From assembly GCF_963676325.1 (NCBI RefSeq), contig NZ_OY781099.1, positions 310,001 through 374,000 of the forward strand: a DNA stretch of 64,000 bases, in the 5' to 3' direction. Shown piece by piece: positions 53,425 through 61,422 of the stretch (position 1 is its first letter; each line of letters opens with the position of its first letter). A program made the translations under genes and the position numbers. The DNA is from an uncultured Bacteroides sp. (GTDB taxonomy: Bacteria; Bacteroidota; Bacteroidia; Bacteroidales; Bacteroidaceae). A model generated the notes under the pieces. The model was not told the DNA's origin, did no database searches, and saw only the letters and a program-made list of their open reading frames with translations.

Positions 53425-53891
53425 TCCTCTATTGTGTTTGATTGTTTTGTCCAATGCACTTTTGCTAATTCAAAACCTCGGTTAACCAAGCGATAAACAA
53501 TTGGTCTTAGAACCTCATTAGCAATTGTCGGTTTGCGGTAAAGAATCCATAAATTTGTTTGTGAAGGATTAGAAACAACGGCCCATTGATAGTTCTCGTC
53601 TAAATCAATAATCCAGTAATTGCCTTTAAACGGCCATCTGAACTCAACTTTTAGTTTTGCGTTTCCAGAGTCGGGTACAATATATGCTTTGCCTTTTATC
53701 TCGCGGTGTTTGTTTAATCTCTCGCAGCGGTTAACAACTTCAATATAGCCGTCTTTTGAAGAGTATTCAGCTGAAACATTATAGGCACCTCTTTCATACC
53801 AGTGTGGGTATCGACCAATCTCGTACCACACACCCGCATATCTATCTATTTCTACATAGGGGACAACGTCTATTTCTTTGTTTCTTTTCAT
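53421..53891 (-). CDS. Lipocalin (Blc-like)
   Basis: The 156-residue protein has the lipocalin first motif (DRYAGVWYEIGRYPHWYERG, with the conserved G-x-W), then AEYSSKDGYIEVVNRC and a barrel ending with LWILYRKPTI. Bacterial Blc proteins are usually outer-membrane lipoproteins that bind lysophospholipids or fatty acids. Here no signal peptide or lipobox is visible at the N terminus (MKRNKEIDVVPYVEID), so it may be cytoplasmic, or the start is misread. It overlaps the next gene by ATGA. Confidence 0.82.
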   Translation of the reverse strand: MKRNKEIDVVPYVEIDRYAGVWYEIGRYPHWYERGAYNVSAEYSSKDGYIEVVNRCERLNKHREIKGKAYIVPDSGNAKLKVEFRWPFKGNYWIIDLDENYQWAVVSNPSQTNLWILYRKPTIANEVLRPIVYRLVNRGFELAKVHWTKQSNTIEE

Positions 53892-53954
53892 TTATTCTAC
53901 AAACTTACTAAGTAACAATTTGGTTCTGAAAATGTTTTATTGAGATTAATAAAT

Positions 53955-56099
53955 TTATTCTACTAAAGCAAAATCAAGCTGTTTCTTTTCTATGTTTGCG
54001 CGTGCAACTTTAATAGTTATAGCATCTCCTAAGCTGTATGTACGGTGCTTTTTGCGGCCTTTCAGACAGTAGCTCTTTTCATCGAATTCATAATAATCAT
54101 CGTCCAGATCACGAATAGGAACCATCCCTTCACATTTGTTCTCGTTCAGCTCTACATATAATCCCCATTCTGTAACCCCGGAAATTACTCCATCAAAAGT
54201 CTGTCCAAGTCGTTCGCTCATGAACTCAACCTGCTTGTATTTGATTGAAGCACGTTCAGCATTAGCTGCAATTTGTTCCATGTCTGAACTGTGTACACAA
54301 AGGTCTTCATATTTGGTTTCCGAAGCAGTTCTTCCTCCATCCAGATATCTGGTAAGCAGGCGGTGAACCATTAAGTCGGGGAAACGACGGATTGGTGATG
54401 TAAAGTGAGTATAATAATCAAAAGCAAGTCCATAGTGTCCAATGTTGTGAACGGAATATTTTGCTTTCTGCATTGCACGTATTGATACAGTCTCAATAAG
54501 ATTTTCCTCATTCTTCCCTTGAACATCATCTAAAAGGTGGTTGATTGACTTTGAAATATCAGTCTTTGTTCCACTTGTGCGGAGTTTATATCCAAAACGG
54601 GCGATAAACTGTGAAAGGTTGTCCAACTTTTCAGGATCGGGTAAGTCATGGATACGATAAGGCAATACCTTCGCATTCTTACCTTGGGGAACCTTTCCTA
54701 TTTTTTCGGCCACTGTTTTGTTTGCCAGCAACATGAACTCCTCAACTAATTTGTTTGCGTCTTTAGAATATTTGAAATAAACGCTGATAGGTTTCCCTTT
54801 CTCATCAATTTCAAACTTTACCTCATAGCGGTCAAAGTTGATGGCTCCGGCTGAATATCTTTTATCGCGGAGAATTTTGGCGATGCTGTCCATAGCCAGA
54901 ACTTCCTCTTTATAATCACCTTCCTTTGTCTCAATAATATTCTGAGCCTCTTCATAGGTGAAACGACGGTCTGATTTAATAATTGTATGCACAATGCGTG
55001 AATCTTTCACCTCTCCTTTTTCCGTGATATCAAAGATTACAGAATAAGCTAGTTTCTCTTCGTTAGGACGAAGTGAACAGATGAAGTTACATAAGCGTTC
55101 CGGCAGCATAGGAATTGTGCGATCTACCAGATAAACTGATGTTGCACGTTTCTCAGCTTCTTTATCAATGATGCCTCCTTCCTTAACATAGTGAGATACA
55201 TCGGCAATGTGTACACCAACTTCCCAAAGTCCGTCTTTTATTTTACGGATGGAAAGGGCATCATCAAAATCTTTTGCATCTTTAGGGTCGATGGTGAAAG
55301 TCGTAACGTTACGGAAATCTTCACGTTTTGCGATCTCCTCTTCAGGGATTTCTGCCGGAATCTTATCAGCTGCCTCTTCAACAGCCTTTGGGTAAACATA
55401 TGGAAGACCAAATTCGGCTAAGATAGCATGCATCTCTGTCGTATTATCTCCGGCAACTCCCAATATATCAATAACCTGCCCTATAGGATTCTTAGCTTTA
55501 TCCGGCCATTCAGTGATTTTAACCACTGCTTTGTCACCTGTTTTTCCGCCTTTAAGCTTTTCTCTTGGAATAAAGATATCGTTGGCCAGCGTGCGGTTCT
55601 CAGTGATAAGGAAAGCATACGATTTGGATACTTCCAGAGTCCCTACAAAATTATCATTTGCTCGCTCCAGAATCTCAGTAACTTCCCCTTCTGCTTCGTG
55701 GTTTTTACGCTTTGCATAGAAAGCGATTCGCACACGGTCTTTATTCATTGCATGGATAGAATTACGCTCTGCAATAAAAATGGCATCTCCGCCTCCATCA
55801 GGGATAAATGAATTCTTTCCATTGCTTTTACGCAAGAAAGTTCCTGTCATTTCAGTCCCGTGAACGTTGAGCTTGTATTTTCCTTTATCTACTTCCGTAA
55901 GGTAATCATCAGCCAGCATCTCGTAAATAATATCCATACACAACATCTTGAGGGGATGTGTGATTAAATTCAATTCCGCGAAAATATATTTTAAAGGAAG
56001 AACTTCTGCTGATTTACTTTGAAACAGGTTCATTATCAGTTCCGCCAATTGCGCTTTCTTCATTCTTTTCCCTGCTTTCTTTTTATCTTTTTTAGCCAT
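53955..56099 (-). CDS. rnr: Ribonuclease R
   Basis: RNase R is a 3' to 5' exoribonuclease that degrades structured RNA. The 714-residue protein has an N-terminal HTH/cold-shock region (residues about 1-230), the RNB catalytic domain (about 250-590) with TIDPKDAKDFDDALSI, whose aspartates bind the metal, and RLCNFICSLRPNEEKLAYSV, and a C-terminal S1 domain (about 630-712; GVISGVTEWGLYVELNENKCEG). It is transcribed away from the epimerase gene, and a palindrome array lies between them. Confidence 0.96.
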   Translation of the reverse strand: MAKKDKKKAGKRMKKAQLAELIMNLFQSKSAEVLPLKYIFAELNLITHPLKMLCMDIIYEMLADDYLTEVDKGKYKLNVHGTEMTGTFLRKSNGKNSFIPDGGGDAIFIAERNSIHAMNKDRVRIAFYAKRKNHEAEGEVTEILERANDNFVGTLEVSKSYAFLITENRTLANDIFIPREKLKGGKTGDKAVVKITEWPDKAKNPIGQVIDILGVAGDNTTEMHAILAEFGLPYVYPKAVEEAADKIPAEIPEEEIAKREDFRNVTTFTIDPKDAKDFDDALSIRKIKDGLWEVGVHIADVSHYVKEGGIIDKEAEKRATSVYLVDRTIPMLPERLCNFICSLRPNEEKLAYSVIFDITEKGEVKDSRIVHTIIKSDRRFTYEEAQNIIETKEGDYKEEVLAMDSIAKILRDKRYSAGAINFDRYEVKFEIDEKGKPISVYFKYSKDANKLVEEFMLLANKTVAEKIGKVPQGKNAKVLPYRIHDLPDPEKLDNLSQFIARFGYKLRTSGTKTDISKSINHLLDDVQGKNEENLIETVSIRAMQKAKYSVHNIGHYGLAFDYYTHFTSPIRRFPDLMVHRLLTRYLDGGRTASETKYEDLCVHSSDMEQIAANAERASIKYKQVEFMSERLGQTFDGVISGVTEWGLYVELNENKCEGMVPIRDLDDDYYEFDEKSYCLKGRKKHRTYSLGDAITIKVARANIEKKQLDFALVE

Positions 56100-56230
56100 A
56101 AAATGGATTGTTATATAGTTATTGATTACAAAGTAAACAAATTATTGCATTCGATGTACTTCAAATTTAAGAAACTTCTGCCTAAAAGTTGAAAAAGGAG
56201 TGAATCAATTCATCAGATTAATTAAAATAT

Positions 56231-56238
56231 TATCTTTG
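56231..56238 (+). promoter_or_regulatory. Candidate promoter upstream of the epimerase gene
   Basis: TATCTTTG matches the -7 box. If used, transcription begins near 56246 and the palindrome array at 56277 lies in the 5' leader of the epimerase message. Confidence 0.45.
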
Positions 56239-56276
56239 CCTGACAGATTAGTCAGAAGATAGTTATAAAATATATT

Positions 56277-56360
56277 TTAGACCCGGGTCTCAGTACCATT
56301 TAGATGGGGGTCTAAATTGTTTTAGACGGGGGTCTTAATATAGCTGAGACCCGGGTCTAA
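56277..56360. repeat. Four-unit AGACCCGGGTCT palindrome array, 22-23 bp period
   Basis: Four 12-bp cores sit at 56279-56290 (AGACCCGGGTCT), 56302-56313 (AGATGGGGGTCT), 56324-56335 (AGACGGGGGTCT) and 56347-56358 (AGACCCGGGTCT), with spacing 23, 22, 23. Each core is flanked by TTT/AAA that lengthens the palindrome. The outer two are perfect palindromes and the inner two carry G-rich centres. Remaining sequence in this 423-base gap between rnr and the epimerase gene shows nothing else besides the promoter box. Confidence 0.87.
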
Positions 56361-56522
56361 ATGAAAATCATTAATTGAATGTTGAAGAAATGTCCGGTAT
56401 ATGTCAGATTGTTCTGCTTATTCCTGATATAAATATTTGTTCTTTTTAGGCATCTATGGCCTATGACTATTAAAGCAAGGAGAATGAGAAACTAAGGAAT
56501 AACAATTGAGAATCAAATCAGT

Positions 56523-57533
56523 ATGAAGGGAAGTGTTTTAGTGACCGGAGCTAGTGGATTTATTGGTAATTTTATAATAAAAGAAGCAATAAAAAAAGGG
56601 TATGATGTGTGGGCTGGAGTACGTGCAACAAGCAAGTTGGAAGGTTTGCAGGATAAGAATATAAATCTGATAGAACTGGATTTTGCACATCCCGGAACAC
56701 TAAAAGTACAACTTTCTGATTTCAAAGAGACGAATAGCAAATGGGATTATATTATACATACGGCGGGAGTTACAAAATGCAGCGATAAAAAAGATTTTGA
56801 TAAGGTAAATTATCAAGGGACAAAGAATTTTGTAGATGCTTTATCTCAGTTGGGAATGGTTCCCGGCAAGTTTATCTATCTGAGCTCATTAAGCGTTTTT
56901 GGCCCAATTCATGAGAGAAAGTTATTGCCTATCACTGACGACGATAAACCCAGGCCCAATACAGCTTATGGCATAAGTAAACTTCGTGCAGAAGAATATA
57001 TTAGAAGTCTGCCCGATTTTCCTTATCTTATTTATCGCCCCACGGGAGTTTACGGTCCTCGGGAAAAAGATTATTTCCTGATGGTTAAGTCCATTCAGAA
57101 GCATGTGGACTTTGCTGCCGGACTTCGCAAACAGCTACTTACATTTGTTTATGTAGCCGACCTGGCTCAGGCCATTTTTCTTGGAATGGAGAAAGATGTT
57201 TGTCAAAAATCATACTTTGTGAGCGATGGTAAAGTCTATAAAAGTAGAGATTTTTCTGATTTAATAAAAAAAGAGCTGGGAAATCCTTTTGTAATACATC
57301 TTAAATGTCCATTAATTATTTTAAAAGTTATATCTTTGTGCGCCGAATTTGTAGCCTCATATTCAGGCAAGAGCAGTACACTGAATGCTGACAAATATAA
57401 AATAATGAAACAACGAAACTGGCAATGCGATATTACGCCTTTGATAGACGATTTGGGATATAACCCTCAATATCATTTAGAGAAAGGAGTAAAGCAGGCT
57501 ATTGACTGGTATAAAAAAGAAGGATGGCTTTAG
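56523..57533 (+). CDS. NAD-dependent epimerase/dehydratase-family (extended SDR) protein
   Basis: The 336-residue protein starts with a Rossmann fold (VLVTGASGFIGNFIIKEA, GxxGxxG) and has the catalytic Tyr149-x3-Lys153 in TAYGISKLRAEEY with SSLSVFGP as the Ser region. The C-terminal half is substrate-binding. Extended SDRs act on nucleotide sugars, sterols or lipids. It overlaps the PAP2 gene by ten bases, so the two are translated together. A lipid substrate, for example a ceramide ketone as in the CerR proteins, is possible from context but not shown. Confidence 0.85.
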   Translation: MKGSVLVTGASGFIGNFIIKEAIKKGYDVWAGVRATSKLEGLQDKNINLIELDFAHPGTLKVQLSDFKETNSKWDYIIHTAGVTKCSDKKDFDKVNYQGTKNFVDALSQLGMVPGKFIYLSSLSVFGPIHERKLLPITDDDKPRPNTAYGISKLRAEEYIRSLPDFPYLIYRPTGVYGPREKDYFLMVKSIQKHVDFAAGLRKQLLTFVYVADLAQAIFLGMEKDVCQKSYFVSDGKVYKSRDFSDLIKKELGNPFVIHLKCPLIILKVISLCAEFVASYSGKSSTLNADKYKIMKQRNWQCDITPLIDDLGYNPQYHLEKGVKQAIDWYKKEGWL

Positions 57534-58489
57534 ATATATTTAAAAAAGTAGAAACTCAGAAAGGGTTGTTCGCGGTAGAGAAGGTATCATTGATATATAA
57601 TCTTCTTACATCAATTTTGATTCTCTTTATGTTCCCTCAGATGAGCCATCCGTTAGGGATGTTATGGGATAGAGCCGTAATTGCGCTAATGACTTTCTGC
57701 TTGATATACCTTTATCGTTTGGCACCATGCAAGTTCTCCGCTTTTGTTCGTATTATCGTTCAGATGGGATTGCTCTCTTACTGGTATCCTGACACTTTTG
57801 AATTTAATCGTTTATTTACAAACCTGGATCATATATTTGCCGGAACCGAACAATTCATCTTTGGATGTCAGCCGGCAGTAGAGTTCAGTAAGCATTTACC
57901 TTATTGGTGGGTGAGCGAACCATTAAATCTAGGCTATTTCTCTTATTATCCAATGATTGCCGTGGTGGGAATATTTTATTTCCTTCGCCGGTTCGACTTA
58001 TTTGAAAAATGGTCTTTTATAATTGTGACCTCTTTCTTTATCTATTATTTCTTTTACATCTTTATTCCGGTGGCTGGTCCTCAGTTCTATTTCCCGGCTA
58101 TTGGAATGGATAATGTTACGAATGGAATATTTCCGGCAATAGGCCATTACTTTAATACTCATCACGAATTGCTTCCTGGTCCTGATTATCAGCACGGATT
58201 CTTTTACAGCTTGGTTGATGCGTCGCAACAGGTTGGTGAAAGGCCTACCGCTGCTTTTCCAAGCTCGCATGTCGCAATATCAACATTACTTATGATCTCT
58301 GCTTTCCGTGTAAGTAGAAAACTGGGTAGTTTCCTTTTACCATTTTATTTTCTTCTTTGTTGTGCCACAGTATATATTCAGGCTCACTATCTGATTGATT
58401 CTATCACAGGATTGATTTCAGCCTTCTTTATGTATGTACTTGTCACAAAGATGTATAATAAGTGGTTTGCAGATCCACTGTTTAAATAA
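57524..58489 (+). CDS. PAP2-family membrane phosphatase/transferase, inositol phosphorylceramide synthase-like
   Basis: The 321-residue protein has about six membrane segments and two of the PAP2 motifs: FPSSHVAIS (His249) and AHYLIDSITG (His288, Asp292). The PSSH form and the wide spacing are closer to the AUR1/inositol phosphorylceramide synthase type than to the classical PSGH lipid phosphatases; a first KxxxxxxRP motif is not seen. In Bacteroides such enzymes make inositol sphingolipids. That activity is inferred, not shown. It is coupled to the SDR gene by a ten-base overlap. Confidence 0.75.
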   Translation: MALDIFKKVETQKGLFAVEKVSLIYNLLTSILILFMFPQMSHPLGMLWDRAVIALMTFCLIYLYRLAPCKFSAFVRIIVQMGLLSYWYPDTFEFNRLFTNLDHIFAGTEQFIFGCQPAVEFSKHLPYWWVSEPLNLGYFSYYPMIAVVGIFYFLRRFDLFEKWSFIIVTSFFIYYFFYIFIPVAGPQFYFPAIGMDNVTNGIFPAIGHYFNTHHELLPGPDYQHGFFYSLVDASQQVGERPTAAFPSSHVAISTLLMISAFRVSRKLGSFLLPFYFLLCCATVYIQAHYLIDSITGLISAFFMYVLVTKMYNKWFADPLFK

Positions 58490-58491
58490 AA

Positions 58492-58522
58492 AGTCCCTTC
58501 ACAGATGAACTGTGAAAGGACT
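58492..58522. terminator. Terminator between the PAP2 gene and dusB
   Basis: AGTCC-C-TTCACAG (58492-58504) pairs with CTGTGAA-A-GGACT (58510-58522) with one mismatch. A-rich sequence upstream gives a U-run for dusB on the - strand. Confidence 0.75.
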
Positions 58523-58575
58523 CTTCTATTCTTGATGCACAAACAATAGCGGCTAAATATGAGGTTAGTTTTTCG

Positions 58576-59568
58576 TTATTGTTCCGCTTTTACCTGTTCA
58601 GCAATAATCTTATCGAATATAGTAAACAGCTCTTCTTGTGTATTAGCTCTTAGCATAGCTATGCGGGTATCCCTGAAGTTTGGAATTCCTTTGAACAGGG
58701 GAGAGGCTGCCAAATGGCGGCGAACGTGGATGATTCCGCGGCGCTCGTCAAGTCTTTCAATGCTTTGCTTTACCTGCTCGCGGAGTACATCCATTTTCCA
58801 ATCAAAGGTGAGGGGAGGAAGCTCTTCTCCTGTCTCCAGATAATGCTTTACTTCCTTGAATATCCATGGACGGCCAAAGCTTGCCCGGCCAATCATGATG
58901 GCATCTACACCATAACGGTCAAAATAGTCCTTTACTTGTTGCGGAGTGGTTACGTCGCCATTTCCAATGATAGGGATATGCATGCGTGGATTGTTCTTTA
59001 CCTCACCGATAAGTGTCCAATCTGCTTCACCTGTATACATCTGGCTGCGTGTTCTGCCGTGGATGGTTAGTGCGGCAATACCGCAATCCTGCAATTGCTC
59101 GGCAAGGTCCACGATAATCTTACTGTCATGATCCCAACCTAGACGGGTTTTTACGGTAACAGGAATATTAACAGCATCAACCACAGCTTTGGTTATTTCA
59201 AGCATCTTAGGGATGTTTTGCAGCATTCCTGCTCCGGCACCTTTACCGGCAACCTTTTTCACCGGACAGCCAAAGTTGATATCCAGAATATCCGGGCGGG
59301 CAGCTTCCACAATCTTTGCGGCTTCCACCATAGGTTCTACTTCTCTGCCGTAAATCTGCATGGCAACCGGACGCTCTTCTTCACTGATAGTGAGTTTCTG
59401 AGTTGTTTTATTTACGAAACGTACCAGCGCATCACTGGAAATAAATTCTGTATATACCATGTCTGCCCCGAATTGCTTGCACAGCAGTCGGAAAGCAATA
59501 TCTGTAACATCCTCCATCGGAGCCAGAAATATGGGGCGTTCCCCCAAGTCTATAGAGCCTATTTTCAT
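58576..59568 (-). CDS. dusB: tRNA-dihydrouridine synthase
   Basis: Dus enzymes reduce uridines in the tRNA D loop with FMN and NADPH. The protein has the flavin-binding TIM barrel: PIFLAPMEDVTDIAFR at the N terminus, LDINFGCPVKKVAGKGAGAGML with the catalytic cysteine, VKTRLGWDHDS, LTIHGRTRSQMYTGEADW and PIIGNGDVTTPQQ. I choose the ATG at 59568 (MKIGSIDLG) because it gives the family N terminus; ATGs at 59574 and 59622 are in frame upstream. It converges on the PAP2 gene. Confidence 0.93.
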   Translation of the reverse strand: MKIGSIDLGERPIFLAPMEDVTDIAFRLLCKQFGADMVYTEFISSDALVRFVNKTTQKLTISEEERPVAMQIYGREVEPMVEAAKIVEAARPDILDINFGCPVKKVAGKGAGAGMLQNIPKMLEITKAVVDAVNIPVTVKTRLGWDHDSKIIVDLAEQLQDCGIAALTIHGRTRSQMYTGEADWTLIGEVKNNPRMHIPIIGNGDVTTPQQVKDYFDRYGVDAIMIGRASFGRPWIFKEVKHYLETGEELPPLTFDWKMDVLREQVKQSIERLDERRGIIHVRRHLAASPLFKGIPNFRDTRIAMLRANTQEELFTIFDKIIAEQVKAEQ

Positions 59569-59609
59569 ATTCATATTAATATTGGCTGCAAAAATACGCA
59601 AAAAACCAC

Positions 59610-59617
59610 TACCTTTG
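59610..59617 (+). promoter_or_regulatory. Candidate promoter of the U32 family gene
   Basis: TACCTTTG fits TAnnTTTG and lies 26 bases before the start codon at 59644; a -33 element is not clear. Confidence 0.45.
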
Positions 59618-59643
59618 TACACAACAAATTATAAAAATTAGGT

Positions 59644-60918
59644 ATGAATCATCAGTTAAAAGACTTTGAAATAATGGCGCCTGTGGGTTCTCGCGAATCT
59701 CTTGCCGCTGCTATTCAGGCAGGAGCCGATTCAATATACTTTGGTATAGAGAATCTAAATATGCGTGCTCGTTCATCAAACACCTTTACTATAAATGATT
59801 TGAAGGAGATTGCCATGATTTGTGACGAACATGGCTTGAAGAGTTATCTTACTATCAATACAATCATTTACGATAACGATATTCCTTTGATGCGCACCAT
59901 TGTTGATGCAGCAAAAGAGGCGGGAATTTCTGCAATTATTGCGGCCGATGTGGCAGTTATGTGTTATGCCCGTTCCATAGGTCAGGAAGTGCATCTCTCT
60001 ACTCAGCTAAATATTTCCAATGCTGAGGCGTTGAAATTCTATGCACAGTTTGCCGATGTGGCAGTTCTTGCCCGCGAACTGAATATGAAACAGGTTAGAG
60101 GCATTTATGATAAGATTAAGGAAGATAAAGTATGCGGTCCGAGTGGCGAAGAAATTCGTATAGAGATGTTTTGTCACGGCGCGCTTTGCATGGCTGTCTC
60201 CGGAAAATGCTATCTTTCTTTGCATGAAATGGATAACTCTGCCAACCGCGGAGCATGTATGCAGATTTGCCGCAGAGCTTATACGGTAAAGGACAAGGAA
60301 AGTGATATTGAGCTGGAAGTAGATAACCAGTATATTATGTCGCCAAAGGATTTAAAAACCATTCATTTCATGGATGAGATGATTGAAGCCGGCGTTCGTG
60401 TGTTCAAAATTGAGGGACGCGCTCGCGGACCAGAGTATGTGCGCACCGTTGTTGAGTGTTACAAGCAGGCTATTCAGTCTTGTCTGGACGGAACTTTTAC
60501 CGAAGAAAAGGTACAGGCCTGGGATAACCGTCTGAAGACGGTGTTTAACCGTGGATTCTGGAACGGATACTATCTGGGACAAAGACTTGGCGAGTGGAGC
60601 AAAAACTATGGCTCGGAAGCTACTGAACGAAAAGTTTATGTAGGTAAGGCGGTTAAATATTTCAGTAACATCAATGTTGCTGAGTTTCTGGTGGAAGCTT
60701 CTGAAATTAAGCTAGGAGATAAACTTCTTGTAACCGGACCAACCACCGGTGCTTTGTTTTCAACACTTGATGAAGCACGGGTAGATTTGAAGCCTGTAGA
60801 GTTAGTTCACAAAGGAGAGCACTTCTCTATGAAATTCTCTGAGAAGATTCGTCCAAGCGATAAGCTATACAAATTAGTTTCTGCCGAGGAGTTAAAAAAG
60901 TCTTGTACAAAAGATTGA
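59644..60918 (+). CDS. Peptidase U32-family protein (TrhP/YegQ-like tRNA hydroxylation)
   Basis: The 424-residue protein has the U32 signature: EIMAPVGSRESLAAAIQAGADSIYFGIENLNMRARS, DVAVMCYARSIGQEVHLSTQLNISN, and the cysteine-rich block FCHGALCMAVSGKCYLS ... NRGACMQICRRAY that likely holds an Fe-S cluster. Homologues TrhP and RlhA hydroxylate tRNA wobble uridine or 23S rRNA; the peptidase name is historical. The final codons (Ser-Cys-Thr-Lys-Asp-stop) are made from the first unit of a palindrome array, so the C terminus may have been extended by the repeat. Confidence 0.88.
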   Translation: MNHQLKDFEIMAPVGSRESLAAAIQAGADSIYFGIENLNMRARSSNTFTINDLKEIAMICDEHGLKSYLTINTIIYDNDIPLMRTIVDAAKEAGISAIIAADVAVMCYARSIGQEVHLSTQLNISNAEALKFYAQFADVAVLARELNMKQVRGIYDKIKEDKVCGPSGEEIRIEMFCHGALCMAVSGKCYLSLHEMDNSANRGACMQICRRAYTVKDKESDIELEVDNQYIMSPKDLKTIHFMDEMIEAGVRVFKIEGRARGPEYVRTVVECYKQAIQSCLDGTFTEEKVQAWDNRLKTVFNRGFWNGYYLGQRLGEWSKNYGSEATERKVYVGKAVKYFSNINVAEFLVEASEIKLGDKLLVTGPTTGALFSTLDEARVDLKPVELVHKGEHFSMKFSEKIRPSDKLYKLVSAEELKKSCTKD

Positions 60919-60980
60919 TTTCTTCTGTACAAAACAATTAATTCTCTTGTACAAAAGAATGCAATCTTTTGTACAAGAGA
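60899..60980. repeat. Four-unit GTAC palindrome array overlapping the U32 stop codon, exact 22-bp period
   Basis: GTAC centres start at 60905, 60927, 60949 and 60971, exactly 22 apart. Units follow TCTTTTGTACAAAAGA; spacers are ttgatt, attaat and atgcaa. Two of these spacers (attaat, atgcaa) also occur at 42817-42898, in the opposite order. Unit 1 lies inside the end of the U32 coding sequence. It precedes the thioesterase gene by 34 bases. Confidence 0.88.
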
Positions 60981-61014
60981 ATATTTATTATTCTAGTTAC
61001 TTTAAAAACCTATT

Positions 61015-61422
61015 ATGAATAAATACATTTTCGAACTGAATATGAAGGTTCGCGACTACGAATGCGATATGCAGGGTATAGTTAACAATGCAATCTACCA
61101 GCATTATCTGGAACATACACGTCATGAATTCATTACCAAACTAGGCATAAACTTTGCCGAACTGCATGGACAAGGACTCGATCCGGTTGTAGCCAGAATC
61201 ACCATTGCTTATAAAACTCCATTGCACAGCGGGGAAGATTTTGTTTCCAAGCTATATATTGAAAAAGAAGGAGTGAAATATGTATTCTATCAGGATATCT
61301 TCCGCTTGTCTGACGGGAAAGTATCTGTAAAATCAAAAGTGGAACTGGTATGCCTCACCAATGGCCGTCTTGGACATAGTGAACTTTTCGACAAAGCATT
61401 TGAACCCTATTTCGCCAAATGA
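61015..61422 (+). CDS. Acyl-CoA thioesterase, 4HBT/YbgC-FadM family
   Basis: The 135-residue hotdog-fold protein has the 4HBT active-site motif DMQGIVNNAIYQHYLEHTRHEF (catalytic Asp near residue 20), the typical start for thioesterases acting on acyl-CoA or acyl-ACP. Its TGA overlaps the dprA start (ATGA), so the two are coupled. No particular chain length can be read. Confidence 0.88.
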   Translation: MNKYIFELNMKVRDYECDMQGIVNNAIYQHYLEHTRHEFITKLGINFAELHGQGLDPVVARITIAYKTPLHSGEDFVSKLYIEKEGVKYVFYQDIFRLSDGKVSVKSKVELVCLTNGRLGHSELFDKAFEPYFAK

